Notes: generated from the letters alone by a model not told the origin. Shown: positions 5,728-13,556, counted from the first letter of the stretch. The stretch: 20,198 bases of DNA from JBNJEM01 sp051745935 (GCA_051745935.1 JBNJEM010000063.1:1-20198), one strand, 5' to 3'. A program made the numbers and translations.

Positions 5728-8520
5728 TCAAGTCCGCGTGGTTGTTTCATGATCCGTCTGGAACTGGTGTTTTACACGCCGCCAACGGCGATAGTTGAAC
5801 CCGGCTAGCAGGACCAATCCGCCGCTCGCGGTTAGCGCGAGTCCACCCGCCATGGCTTGGAGACCGAGCATCGACGAACATTTGGTGATCGCCGCCCCGC
5901 CGAGGAGTGACAGCACGGAAGCCGCTAGTAGCGAACGCAGGGCCCGTACAATCAGCTTTTTTGATTCGCAGCGATGGATCGCTTCGCGGCTGGTCGTATT
6001 GGCGACTTCGCGCATCTTGTTTAGGTCGTTGGGCGTTTCCGTCTTGCAACGCGGCTTGCTGGAGGCCGGTTCGGCGGCGGGCTTGCATTCCGGGGCCTCG
6101 GTGTGCGTGGGGGAGGCTGGTTGAGGTTCGGAGGGCCGGTGTTCCGCCGTGGCGTCTGGTGTCGCTTTCCGCCATTCGTTGCCTGTTGAGACGGCGGTTG
6201 TCCAGTGGCGCTCGGCGGAAGACGCGGACTTCGGGGCGTCCGGGGGCGCGGTTCGTTTGAGTAGCCGGTCCATGTACTGTTGAATGAATCCTTCGTGATC
6301 ATCGAGGGGTGGATCTGGCTGGTGGTGCTCCGCCGCATTGGCCGCTTGGGGGCCGGCCTGTTCCTGGGGCTGGAACGTTTCTTGCTGCTGCCAAGTGGGA
6401 GGTTGGCCCGCGACGTCGTGCCGCTGAAGCCCTTCGGACGTTTGAGTAACGGGAGTCTCGTGGTCGTGTTTCAGCACCTGGGATTTCACTTCATCGGGGA
6501 GTTGGCTCCATTGCATCGCCGTGGTTTGACTGCTCGGTGATTGCTCCGCGTTTTCCGGTTCAACCCCGGAAGCCGGGTCATCAAACTCTCCGTCCCGCTC
6601 GCCTTCAACGGGATTCGGACCGACCAATTCCCCGCTCGTGGCGTCTTGCTCCACGTAGCCTGGTTCATGACGTTTTTCCGGGTCGGTTTCCTCGCGCGGC
6701 AAACTGCCCTCCGCCAACACGCGATCCAGCTCGCCGGCCTCCGCGGAGGGCGGTTGGTCGAGTTCATCTGGGTTGGCAACGGCATCGCCACGGGGTTCGG
6801 TGGTGAACGCCTCGCGGGGTTCGTGGTGGTCCTCCGTTCGCGCCTCGCGACATTCTTGCAGTCGTGCCCGTTTTCGTTCGGTTCGTCGCAGGGCTTCTTT
6901 AGCTTCATGCAGCTGTGTCAACAGCTGCTGTCCCTCTTGTTGCTGCGACCAGATTAGAGATTCGGCTTCCCGCATTGCCCGTTGGTGTTCGCCGATCAAT
7001 TCATCATATTTTTCCTGCAGCTCCCGCAGCGAGGTGGATCTCTGGGCTAACTCATTCTGTAGGCTTTCTCGTTCGGTGTGCCATTCGCCGCGCACGCGCT
7101 GGTGAGATTCTCGCTCCTCTTGCAGCTCGTTTCGAGCTTCTTCGACAAGCTCACGCCACTTGGCACTTTCTCTTGCCTTGGCTTCCTTGTCTGCCTCCAG
7201 CGCGTTATCGGTTGGTTCCTCTTCGGCCTCTTCGGCTGAGGTGTCAACGAGACGTTGCTCCAGTTCAGCCGCCCGGTCCCGCAGGGCCTCAACGCGTTCG
7301 TTCGCTTGGCGCAACGCGTCATGGGCTTGATCCAATTCAGCCTGCAGCCGCTTCTCTGCAACCTCGTCCGCCCGTGGCGATTCGCGTTGTTTTTCCCGGT
7401 CGGCTTCAAGTTCGGCCAGCATAACTTCTTGTTGTTCGCGCAGCTGGCTGATTTCCTCGCGCAAGGAATGCTCGGTGTCCGACGTTTCCCCAAGTTGTTC
7501 ACGTGCTTGGTCCAGGCGCGACTGGAGCTCGGCCGTTCGATTGTTCGAGGCTAAAAGTTGTTCTACCGATTCGTCAAGCTGCCCGCGAACTTCCCGCAAC
7601 TGTTCCACTTGCTTCTGATTGTCAGTCACCGCTTGCTCGTGGGCATCCTTCAGGCCGACGAGGTCCTGTTCCACGGTGGACACGTGAGTGAGCAGCCTAT
7701 CTTGCTCCGCCAGTTGCGTGGCATATTGATCCTTCAGCTGGCGAAGTTCCTCCCGTAGCAAGCCAATCAGCTCGCGATACGTGACCTGCTCTTCAACGCC
7801 TGTTCGAGGCAACCGCTCGGTTTCCTGGAATGGTTGGCCCCACGTCGACCGGCGCTGTTTGAGTTCTCTCTTGAGGTCATTATGGTGTTGCATCAGGGCG
7901 TCACGATGCTGGTTGCTCTCTTCGACATGCGCACTGAGCATGGATTCCAGGTGTTGGCGTTGTTGACGACATTGTTCGCACGTCGCGTTCGGTCCGGCAG
8001 GTTCCGACTCAACCGTGCGGCGAGGATCGTCAGGGCGCCCGGAGAGGTCGTCGCCGGAGAGAGCCCGGTCGGGGCCGGTGGAGGCGTCATGGCCATGATC
8101 GCGGGACCGGTTCGTCGTCGACGGTGCCGCGCCGCGCCGTGCCGCCCGCGGAACGGTCCCCGGTTGACCATTGCTCGCGGGGGTGGGGAGCACCTCCAAT
8201 TCAATCGGCCCCAGATTCAAGAGGTCGCCGGGCTGTAGCCACCCCTCGGTAAACCCCGCCCCGTTGAGACTGGTGTTGGGTGACAGGCGACGAATGAACA
8301 CGCCGGCCCGGCCTCGAAGAATCATGCAATGGAAGGGGCGCACGCCAGCACAAAGCAACCTCAACGTACAGCTGGCATGGGAACCAATGGTGCATTTGGG
8401 GGAGTGGATGCGGAGAATGCGGCCGCGATGCTCGCTCGAGTGAACCTTGAGTATCAGCGGGCCATTGACGTCGCCCAACAGATAACTCAAACCGTTGCCA
8501 GTAGCTAAAGTGCCGACCAT
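5728..8520 (-). CDS. FHA-domain, long coiled-coil protein with two C-terminal membrane helices
   Basis: A 930-residue protein of unknown function. Residues about 20-112 read as an FHA domain (CTIGSHASCTLRL, RPFHCMIL, SPNTSLNG, LQPGDLLNLG). The usual GR is GS and the usual SR-H is PFH, so phosphothreonine binding may be lost. A CEQC pair (181-184) opens a coiled coil rich in E, Q, R and L running to about 565. A low-complexity acidic/Pro/Gln-rich segment follows to about 830. Two hydrophobic helices (about 862-880 and 888-908) precede a basic tail RRWRRVK, suggesting C-terminal membrane anchoring with both ends cytoplasmic. The ATG at 8520 has GAGG 6 nt upstream; a TTG extension to 8556 would begin inside a dispersed repeat and is rejected. 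A structural or signalling scaffold is possible but not shown. Confidence 0.85.
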   Translation of the reverse strand: MVGTLATGNGLSYLLGDVNGPLILKVHSSEHRGRILRIHSPKCTIGSHASCTLRLLCAGVRPFHCMILRGRAGVFIRRLSPNTSLNGAGFTEGWLQPGDLLNLGPIELEVLPTPASNGQPGTVPRAARRGAAPSTTNRSRDHGHDASTGPDRALSGDDLSGRPDDPRRTVESEPAGPNATCEQCRQQRQHLESMLSAHVEESNQHRDALMQHHNDLKRELKQRRSTWGQPFQETERLPRTGVEEQVTYRELIGLLREELRQLKDQYATQLAEQDRLLTHVSTVEQDLVGLKDAHEQAVTDNQKQVEQLREVRGQLDESVEQLLASNNRTAELQSRLDQAREQLGETSDTEHSLREEISQLREQQEVMLAELEADREKQRESPRADEVAEKRLQAELDQAHDALRQANERVEALRDRAAELEQRLVDTSAEEAEEEPTDNALEADKEAKARESAKWRELVEEARNELQEERESHQRVRGEWHTERESLQNELAQRSTSLRELQEKYDELIGEHQRAMREAESLIWSQQQEGQQLLTQLHEAKEALRRTERKRARLQECREARTEDHHEPREAFTTEPRGDAVANPDELDQPPSAEAGELDRVLAEGSLPREETDPEKRHEPGYVEQDATSGELVGPNPVEGERDGEFDDPASGVEPENAEQSPSSQTTAMQWSQLPDEVKSQVLKHDHETPVTQTSEGLQRHDVAGQPPTWQQQETFQPQEQAGPQAANAAEHHQPDPPLDDHEGFIQQYMDRLLKRTAPPDAPKSASSAERHWTTAVSTGNEWRKATPDATAEHRPSEPQPASPTHTEAPECKPAAEPASSKPRCKTETPNDLNKMREVANTTSREAIHRCESKKLIVRALRSLLAASVLSLLGGAAITKCSSMLGLQAMAGGLALTASGGLVLLAGFNYRRWRRVKHQFQTDHETTTRT

Positions 8521-8545
8521 GGGCGTCCTCGTGTTGGTTTTTACA

Positions 8546-8629
8546 GCCCGTAACAAAACGTGGTTCCCGCTCCCAAAACGTCCCGGGGGAAAGGCGGGGG
8601 AAAGGCAGGCTGACTGGTTTTGTCATGGC
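8546..8629. repeat. Family B element, two-armed inverted form
   Basis: The left end GCCCGTAACAAAACGTGG and the right end CTGGTTTTGTCATGGC are imperfect inverses, with a G/C-rich centre of about 50 nt containing CTCCCAAAACGTCCCGGGGG. The left arm, read on the minus strand, is the same arm as in the copies at 2765, 2844 and 5654. It lies directly upstream of the FHA start, so it is likely in that gene's promoter or leader. Confidence 0.7.
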
Positions 8630-8955
8630 TTCTTCGTTTGCCTCGGCACGCCCGCCTCCACGCCATGCGGAGTTGCCCCATCCAGCGTACTCAAGCCGTA
8701 CCCCCAAGGCATGTAGCTTACAACTACGCTCGCGCCAAACCTCATCCCCCCCTGAAAAAGGAGCAAGACAAGCCGGTGCGGACCGCAAATCTTGCCGGAT
8801 TGCCCAAAAAACGGTGCATCCACTTGCCGGATTTGACGATTATCGGATAGCAAACCTTGACGTCGCACACCGCCAGCAAGGGCGGAGACTTCGGCAACGC
8901 TGACCTACCCCGGTCGCCTGGCACCGCGAAAGTGTCCCGTACGTCCCCGGGGCGG

Positions 8956-8989
8956 CAGGGCCGCCAACCAAACAGGGCCGCCAACCAAA
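8956..8989 (+). repeat. 17-bp tandem duplication
   Basis: CAGGGCCGCCAACCAAA occurs twice without a gap (8956-8972 and 8973-8989). It is most simply a slippage product. Confidence 0.9.
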
Positions 8990-9072
8990 TGCGAGCTACC
9001 GCTCGAATAGGGGTAGCCCGCTCCCGTTGGTCGCTAGAATTGTGTGAAGAAATGCAAGCTTCTCGCCGTTAT

Positions 9073-9172
9073 ACTTCAGGCGGTCGGATTTGTCCGAGTG
9101 GAAAGCTGCCGGACACAAGCCGTCCTGCCGTTGGTCGGACTCGCGGCGGACCAAGTCATCCGCGACCGGGAT
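9073..9172 (-). repeat. 100-bp family A repeat, diverged single copy
   Basis: Exactly 100 bp, in reverse orientation to the array at 16381 and differing from it at roughly a dozen positions, making it the most diverged full-length copy. The CGGACTCGCGGCGGA and TCATCCGCGACCGG blocks are kept. Confidence 0.9.
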
Positions 9173-9314
9173 AGGAGCATGGAGAGCCTTTTTTCAGGGC
9201 TGACGAGTCATCCAAACGCTGCGGACCGTCCGCCATAAGTGTTTTGGTTAAAATGACTTGAAAGGAAAAAGGAGGCACCTACAATTTGAGGGACAAAAAA
9301 AACAAAGGGGAACC

Positions 9315-9343
9315 GAGACGATATCCGAGTTTCGTACTATAGT
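9315..9343 (+). promoter_or_regulatory. Candidate promoter of the DksA-like gene
   Basis: TATAGT (9338-9343), part of the palindrome TACTATAGTA, lies 17 nt downstream of GAGACG (9315-9320). The -10 matches 5 of 6 and the -35 only 3 of 6. The implied leader of about 150 nt can form GCCAGC/GCTGGC (9367-9372 with 9399-9404) and GGGC-aaat-GCCC (9436-9447) hairpins. Confidence 0.4.
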
Positions 9344-9499
9344 ATTGGTGGCTGCAATGATAGAGAGCCAGCCCGAGTGGTGATCGACAACGGTAGGCGC
9401 TGGCAAAGAACAAGGCACATTGAGGTTTACGGTCGGGGCAAATGCCCAGCGGCACTTGATGCCCGTTGGTCGGCGCCCCTAGCCCAGAGGTAAGAAACA

Positions 9500-9952
9500 A
9501 TGGGACGAAAAGAGGCGATTCTGAAGTTGCGACAAGTACTGCTACACCGCCGGGATGCTCTCCGCAAGGCACTCGCCGGAGACCTGAGCTCACTCAAGGA
9601 ACTGCGGGAACAGAGTTCCGGAGACATGTTGGACGCCGCGCTTGACTCGGCACAAGACGAAATCAGTTGCCAGCTGGCCGAAGTGGAGAGTCGTGAGCTG
9701 ACCCAAATCGAGAATGCCTTGGAACGTATGCGCAACGGCACGTACGGGATCTGCGAAGTAACCGGAAAGCCGATACCTCTCGCACGGCTGCAGGCGCTTC
9801 CCTATGCCACCATGTGTATCGAGGCGCAACGGGAAGCTGAACAAGAGGGAAAATCCAGCGGGGGGCGAGACGCGAATTGGGACCAGGTAAGCGGGACCAG
9901 CGCGGGGGATCAAGACCTGCTTCTCAATGATATTGAGATGGACGTTCCCTGA
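9500..9952 (+). CDS. DksA/TraR-family transcription regulator with incomplete zinc finger
   Basis: A 150-residue protein of the DksA/TraR family, whose members enter the RNA polymerase secondary channel and modulate initiation, often with ppGpp. An N-terminal coiled coil (about 1-80) carries the tip motif DxxDxA as DMLDAA (Asp42, Asp45, Ala47). The C-terminal globular part reads YGICEVTGKPIPLARLQALP, then MCIEAQ. The canonical four zinc cysteines are Cys85, Thr88, Cys106, Ala109, so two are missing. Cysteine-poor, zinc-independent paralogues such as P. aeruginosa DksA2 are known, so this may be one. A 40-residue acidic tail is extra. AGAGG lies 9 nt before the ATG. It is monocistronic on the available evidence. 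Confidence 0.85.
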   Translation: MGRKEAILKLRQVLLHRRDALRKALAGDLSSLKELREQSSGDMLDAALDSAQDEISCQLAEVESRELTQIENALERMRNGTYGICEVTGKPIPLARLQALPYATMCIEAQREAEQEGKSSGGRDANWDQVSGTSAGDQDLLLNDIEMDVP

Positions 9953-10114
9953 AGCCCCGACTGGTGGTAACCGACTGATACAGCCGCTAACCAAACAGGC
10001 TCTGGCTTCCAAGGTGTTGTGGGGAGAGTGAATGCGAAGGGTTTCGTGAGGGCGTTTCATCGTTCGGGGGGCAGGAGGCCATTAGCCCCGATCGGGTGGT
10101 CCGCGGGCGGAGCT

Positions 10115-10130
10115 GGCGGCGCGAAGCCGC
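10115..10130. repeat. Hairpin motif shared with 13227-13251
   Basis: The 13-nt string GGCGCGAAGCCGC (10118-10130) also occurs at 13238-13250, in both cases as the right half of a GGCGGC/GCCGC stem in intergenic DNA. Confidence 0.5.
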
Positions 10131-10161
10131 TCCACTGAGCGGCCAATCCTGAACGGCTCCC

Positions 10162-10179
10162 CCCCGCGTTGTCGCGGGG
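10162..10179. terminator. Strong hairpin without T-tract
   Basis: CCCCGCG-TTGT-CGCGGGG is a perfect 7-bp stem with a tetraloop. It lies 210 nt after the DksA-like stop and 144 nt before htrA. No T-run follows, so it is a transcript-end or leader structure of uncertain role. Confidence 0.35.
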
Positions 10180-10220
10180 AACATCCCATCACGGGCCACC
10201 CCCCACAGCGGTACATTACG

Positions 10221-10293
10221 GCCGGGAACAAAACAGAGGGGCTGCTCCCAACACGCCCTGGGTGAACGGAAACCTCACTGGTTTTGTTACGGC
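10221..10293. repeat. Family B element, two-armed inverted form (second copy)
   Basis: GCCGGGAACAAAACAGAGG at the left and CCTCACTGG plus TTTTGTTACGGC at the right are imperfect inverses. The centre CTCCCAACACGCCCTGGG matches the centre of the 8546-8629 element. It ends 29 bp before the htrA ATG. Confidence 0.7.
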
Positions 10294-10322
10294 TTCTTCA
10301 TACAGACGAAGGGATTGAGCGG

Positions 10323-11468
10323 ATGAAGATATGCTTTGTGCCTGCAGCCTGGTTTCGATCAGTCGTTTGCCAATCCATCGCAATGGCCGGGCTCGGGCTG
10401 CTCATGGTACTGGCGCCTCATACATGTCAGGCCCAATTCTCGCTCGCCACGCAGCCTTCCAAGGCGGACCGCGATCAGCTGTATCAGGACGTGGCGAAAG
10501 AGGTGGAAGCGCTGGAACGTCGTGGGAACATCCTGAGAAAAGTGATCCAGCTCGCACGGCCAACCGTGGTGCACATTGAAACCAAGAAAACACACACGGA
10601 GAGACCGCGCAAGTCGGTGGAAGAGGCTGGAAGTGGCGTTATTGTCAAGTATAACGACAGCTATTACGTGCTGACCAACCGGCACGTCATCAAGCATGCG
10701 AGCCTCGAAAACATTCACATTGGACTGCACACGGGCCAGATCATCCTCCCCACTCGCATTTGGGCCGACGTGGAAACCGATGTCGCCGTCATGGCCATCG
10801 AGGCCTCCGACCTGACCCCCGCTCGCTTGGCTGACAGTAACGAAGTATCGATTGGAGATTTCGTGCTGGCCGTAGGCAGTCCCTTTGGTCTGAGCCACTC
10901 GGTCACCCATGGCATCATCAGTGCGAAGGGACGGCGGGACCTGGAACTCGGCGTCGAAGGGGTTCGGTACCAAGACTTTTTCCAGACCGACGCGGCCATC
11001 AACCCGGGTAACAGCGGTGGCCCCCTGCTGAATCTACGCGGCAAGGTGATTGGGATCAACACGGCGATCGCCAGTAGTTCGGGGGGCAGTGAAGGGATCG
11101 GCTTTACCATCCCCATTAACATTGCCATGTCGGTCGCAAAGCAGTTGATCGATCAGGGAAGCGTCGTCAGGTCGATGTTGGGAGTCTCCCTGGATTCCAG
11201 GTATGACGAGGCATTGGCTCGAAAACTTGGACTGTCACAGCGCGTGGGCGCCCGCGTCAACCGAGTGAACCCCGATACGGCGGCGGAAGAAACGGGCATC
11301 GAAGTGGGAGACGTAATTCTCATGTTCGACAATGTCCGCATCGAGGACGACGACCATCTCGTGAACCAGGTCAAGCTAACGCCTGTCGGCGAGGAAGTGA
11401 CTCTCACCGTGCTCCGAGACGGCAAGTCGATCAAACTCACAGCCGTGCTCCGGGCCCAAAAGAACTGA
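10323..11468 (+). CDS. Trypsin-like serine protease with PDZ domain, HtrA/Deg family
   Basis: A 381-residue secreted protease and chaperone of the HtrA (DegP/DegQ/DegS) family, acting on misfolded envelope proteins. A signal peptide is evident (hydrophobic 12-32, likely cleavage after CQA at 37). The protease domain (about 100-270) carries the triad His121 (LTNRHVI), Asp153 (TDVAVM) and Ser231 (GNSGGP). One PDZ domain follows (about 286-375: MLGVSL, VNPDTAAEETGIEVGDVIL). One rather than two PDZ domains makes it shorter than DegP and closer to DegS or HtrA1-type layouts, but no membrane anchor is seen beyond the signal. The ATG at 10323 is selected because it begins the signal peptide; an upstream in-frame start at 10284 would put repeat-derived residues before it. 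Confidence 0.93.
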   Translation: MKICFVPAAWFRSVVCQSIAMAGLGLLMVLAPHTCQAQFSLATQPSKADRDQLYQDVAKEVEALERRGNILRKVIQLARPTVVHIETKKTHTERPRKSVEEAGSGVIVKYNDSYYVLTNRHVIKHASLENIHIGLHTGQIILPTRIWADVETDVAVMAIEASDLTPARLADSNEVSIGDFVLAVGSPFGLSHSVTHGIISAKGRRDLELGVEGVRYQDFFQTDAAINPGNSGGPLLNLRGKVIGINTAIASSSGGSEGIGFTIPINIAMSVAKQLIDQGSVVRSMLGVSLDSRYDEALARKLGLSQRVGARVNRVNPDTAAEETGIEVGDVILMFDNVRIEDDDHLVNQVKLTPVGEEVTLTVLRDGKSIKLTAVLRAQKN

Positions 11469-11566
11469 ATGACCAAGGATCATCGCGCCGGATCCGTTCG
11501 GGAGAATGTCGAAGCACGAATGACGAAGGGATCGCAATCAAGGCCCGCCATCATGGACGATGTTAT

Positions 11567-11666
11567 ATTTCAGGCGGTTGGATTTTTCCGGGTGGAAAGC
11601 TGCCCGACGCAAGCCGTCCTCCCGTTGGTCGGACTCGCGGCGGAGAAAGTCATCCGCGACCGGTAT
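11567..11666 (-). repeat. 100-bp family A repeat, single copy
   Basis: Exactly 100 bp, reverse orientation relative to the 16381 array and only about three differences from the third array unit. It lies 98 bp after the htrA stop. Confidence 0.95.
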
Positions 11667-11929
11667 AGCGTTGGTGTTCGCCGCCTTGAGGTTTCTCAAG
11701 AAAAGTAAAGCGGCATTGGTTCGGGATTTCGGTATCCGGATTTCAACGGCCGGGGTGCCGCATCCTTGCTTGCTGGTTTGGCGGCCCGTATTGACATCGG
11801 AACGCGGTTCGAGGTTGCCGCCGCAACCGATCGCTCCGCTTGTTCCCCTATAGCCGCTTGCCTCCGCATGGATCCAGGAGCGGGGATCGTATGCCCCGCA
11901 ACACGTGTGTTGTTCCGCAATCCGTCTCG
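11667..11929. other. Intergenic stretch with two hairpins beyond the trpD stop
   Basis: No gene is seen. Reading along the trpD transcript, AACAC-ac-GTGTT and then GCGGGG-N8-CCCCGC (11881-11900 on the plus strand) lie within 50 nt of the stop. They may stabilise or end the message; no T-run follows. GCATGGATCC here is shared with the inverted repeat at 4279. Confidence 0.35.
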
Positions 11930-12979
11930 CTATGGTTGATTGAGCTGGGCATTGGGCCGGGCCACGCCGGTGGTTCCACTGAGTGTGACGAGCCGTGAGA
12001 GCAACTGCCGGGCGGCTCCGCTGTCAATGGCGTCCACCGCTCGCGCCACTCCCTCCTGCAAGTCCGCACATTTCCGAGCCGTCCATAAACCAGCCGCCGC
12101 GTTGGCCACCACCATGTCTCGAGGGGCTCCCTTGGCGCCGTTGAGCACCTCTCGAATCATGGCGGCACTCGCCTTCGGGCCGTCCACTAACAACGGCTTT
12201 AACGACATTTCCGACAAGCCGAAGTCCGACGGACGCCATGTCAGCTGCTCAACCCGACCGTTGGCCACCAGCGAAATGTAGCTTTCCCCTCCTAGCGTCA
12301 CTTCGTCCAGTCCGTCGCTCCCAAACACCACCGTGGAGCGTCGCGTTCCCAGACGAAGCAGCGCGGCGGACAAGCAATCACGGAGCGTACCACGCCCGAC
12401 CCCCAACAATTGGTAGGCCGCGCCGGCTGGATTGCAGAGGGGGCCCAACAGATTGAAGATTGTCGGCATGTTCAACCGGCGACGAACGGCGATCACGTTT
12501 TTCATCGACGGATGCATCAGCGGCGCGAAGCAGAAACAGATCCCTAACTCGTTTAGACAACGCTCAACGGTGGCCACGCCCGCGTCGATGTTCACCCCGA
12601 GTGTGGAGAGCACATCGGCCGACCCCGATTTGCTGGTTATCCGACGGTTCCCATGTTTGGCAACGGGAACGCCGGCGGCCGCGATGACCAGGGCGGCGGC
12701 CGTGCTGATGTTAAACGTGCCCGCGCCGTCCCCGCCCGTACCGCAGGTATCAAGAACCTCTTCACAAGCGGATCGGATCGGAGTCATGTGACGGCGCAGA
12801 GCCGCTGCCGCGCCGGCAACTTCATCCACCGTCTCACCCTTCTGGTGCAGAGCCGTCAGCAATTGGGCCATTTCCTCTTCTGAACATCGGCCCCGCATGA
12901 CCGCGTCCATGACCTCCAACGTCTCGTCCAAGGTGAGGTCCTCTTTGGCCACAACACGTTGAATTGACGAGCCAATCAT
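11930..12979 (-). CDS. trpD: Anthranilate phosphoribosyltransferase
   Basis: TrpD transfers phosphoribose from PRPP to anthranilate, the second step of tryptophan synthesis from chorismate. The 349 residues match the usual length (330-350). Visible signatures: the PRPP loop GTGGDGAGTFNIS (80-92), KHGNR (108-112), GSADVLSTLG (119-128), HPSMKNVIAVRR (156-167), NLLGPLCNPA (176-185) and the metal-binding Asp225-Glu226 (GLDEVTLGG). The N-terminal helical domain is present. NRRITSKSGSADV replaces the more usual NRxxSSxxGSADV, a mild variation. The start ATG at 12979 has only GGGAA upstream. No other trp gene is adjacent, so the pathway is scattered. A promoter-like TTGTGT-N17-TATAGA lies just upstream. 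Confidence 0.96.
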   Translation of the reverse strand: MIGSSIQRVVAKEDLTLDETLEVMDAVMRGRCSEEEMAQLLTALHQKGETVDEVAGAAAALRRHMTPIRSACEEVLDTCGTGGDGAGTFNISTAAALVIAAAGVPVAKHGNRRITSKSGSADVLSTLGVNIDAGVATVERCLNELGICFCFAPLMHPSMKNVIAVRRRLNMPTIFNLLGPLCNPAGAAYQLLGVGRGTLRDCLSAALLRLGTRRSTVVFGSDGLDEVTLGGESYISLVANGRVEQLTWRPSDFGLSEMSLKPLLVDGPKASAAMIREVLNGAKGAPRDMVVANAAAGLWTARKCADLQEGVARAVDAIDSGAARQLLSRLVTLSGTTGVARPNAQLNQP

Positions 12980-13005
12980 GAAACGTTCCCAATTCCGTGT
13001 CCCAG

Positions 13006-13034
13006 TCTATATTTACCCCCCCGAAGTGACACAA
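13006..13034 (-). promoter_or_regulatory. Candidate trpD promoter
   Basis: On the minus strand TTGTGT (13034-13029) and TATAGA (13011-13006) are separated by 17 nt, giving a start of transcription about 20 nt before the trpD ATG. Each hexamer matches the sigma70 consensus only partly. Confidence 0.4.
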
Positions 13035-13075
13035 TGCTGGCGGGCTCGTGCCGCCATGGAACATCAGGAGGAAAC

Positions 13076-13107
13076 GGCGTGCCGGCCTGGGGCTCGTGGG
13101 GCACGCC
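13076..13107. promoter_or_regulatory. 8-bp perfect hairpin in trpD / hydrolase intergenic region
   Basis: GGCGTGCC (13076-13083) pairs perfectly with GGCACGCC (13100-13107) across a 16-nt loop. On the plus strand it overlaps the small reading frame at 13079 that follows a perfect AGGAGG. Confidence 0.5.
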
Positions 13108-13144
13108 TCACCGGGATGCAGCCTCGACGCCGCGATTCGCGTGA
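13079..13144 (+). CDS. Possible 21-residue leader peptide with two Trp codons
   Basis: A GTG-initiated frame of 21 codons follows a perfect AGGAGG (13066-13071) at 7-nt spacing, the best ribosome site in the window. The peptide starts MPAWGSWG, so two Trp codons fall inside the hairpin 13076-13107. The next plus-strand gene is the nucleoside hydrolase, 412 nt away; trpD lies on the other strand. It may be a chance arrangement in G-rich DNA. Confidence 0.2.
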   Translation: MPAWGSWGTPHRDAASTPRFA

Positions 13145-13226
13145 CGGACTGTCCAACCCAACCCAGTAAACTTGCCCCCAACAATAGTGAGTCGTGGCCG
13201 TGAGTTCAAGGCGCGAGGGTAAAATC

Positions 13227-13251
13227 GGCGGCGCGATGGCGCGAAGCCGCC
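13227..13251. promoter_or_regulatory. Nested GC hairpin
   Basis: GGCGGC at 13227-13232 pairs with GCCGCC at 13246-13251 around an inner GCGC-type pairing. On the minus strand it is followed by GATTTTACC, a weak terminator-like tail. The other large hairpin in this 577-bp gap is GCCGCT-N8-AGCGGC at 13462-13481. No gene is seen in the rest of 12980-13556. Confidence 0.35.
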
Positions 13252-13556
13252 AAGTTTGTCTTGTTATCGCATACCATCGCCAGTACAATCGGGGGACCTG
13301 TCCCGTGCACGGACAGACGCGACGTGGGCCGCGAGCGGCTCCCGGGATTACGTTCCAGCTGTTAAGTGGTGTCGTGGCGGGGCGTGCCAAGCGTAGCCTC
13401 GATGATTTCGTCGACGGGAGAGGTTCTGGTCGTTTGTCCCGGCTTCCCCCGAGGGTTGGGTGCCGCTAGCAGAGCAGCGGCAGGGACACCTGGATTTCTG
13501 GCCGTGACAAGACACTAACTGAGTATTTGGTTCCAAGTAGTTTGGGTGAACAAAAG

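Larger units (their letters stand above)
8521..9499. other. 979-bp gene-free region
   Basis: Between the FHA gene and the DksA-like gene I find no convincing gene. Short open frames here lack homology, plausible starts or consistent composition. The region contains a two-armed family B element (8546-8629), a 17-bp tandem duplication (8956-8989), one 100-bp family A repeat (9073-9172) and a promoter and structured leader for the DksA-like gene. Confidence 0.6.

Noticed and set aside
5714..5735. T-arm-like string GAGTTCAAGTCCGCG suggesting a tRNA
   Set aside because: The flanking five bases do not pair, no acceptor or anticodon stem is present, and it overlaps the FHA gene's end.
8521..8556. 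TTG start extending the FHA protein by 12 residues
   Set aside because: The extension lies inside a dispersed repeat, and the ATG at 8520 has GAGG at good spacing.
8625..8903. Short plus-strand frames in the 979-bp gap
   Set aside because: Several overlapping frames of similar length, no homology, Pro/Arg/Ser-rich translation and no ribosome site.
11469..11708. 79-codon plus-strand frame starting at TGAATG after htrA
   Set aside because: Half of it is the 100-bp repeat read in reverse; the rest has no homology and no ribosome site of its own.
12978..13169. 63-codon plus-strand frame opposite the trpD start
   Set aside because: It overlaps the trpD start region, lacks a ribosome site, and its sequence looks like non-coding DNA.
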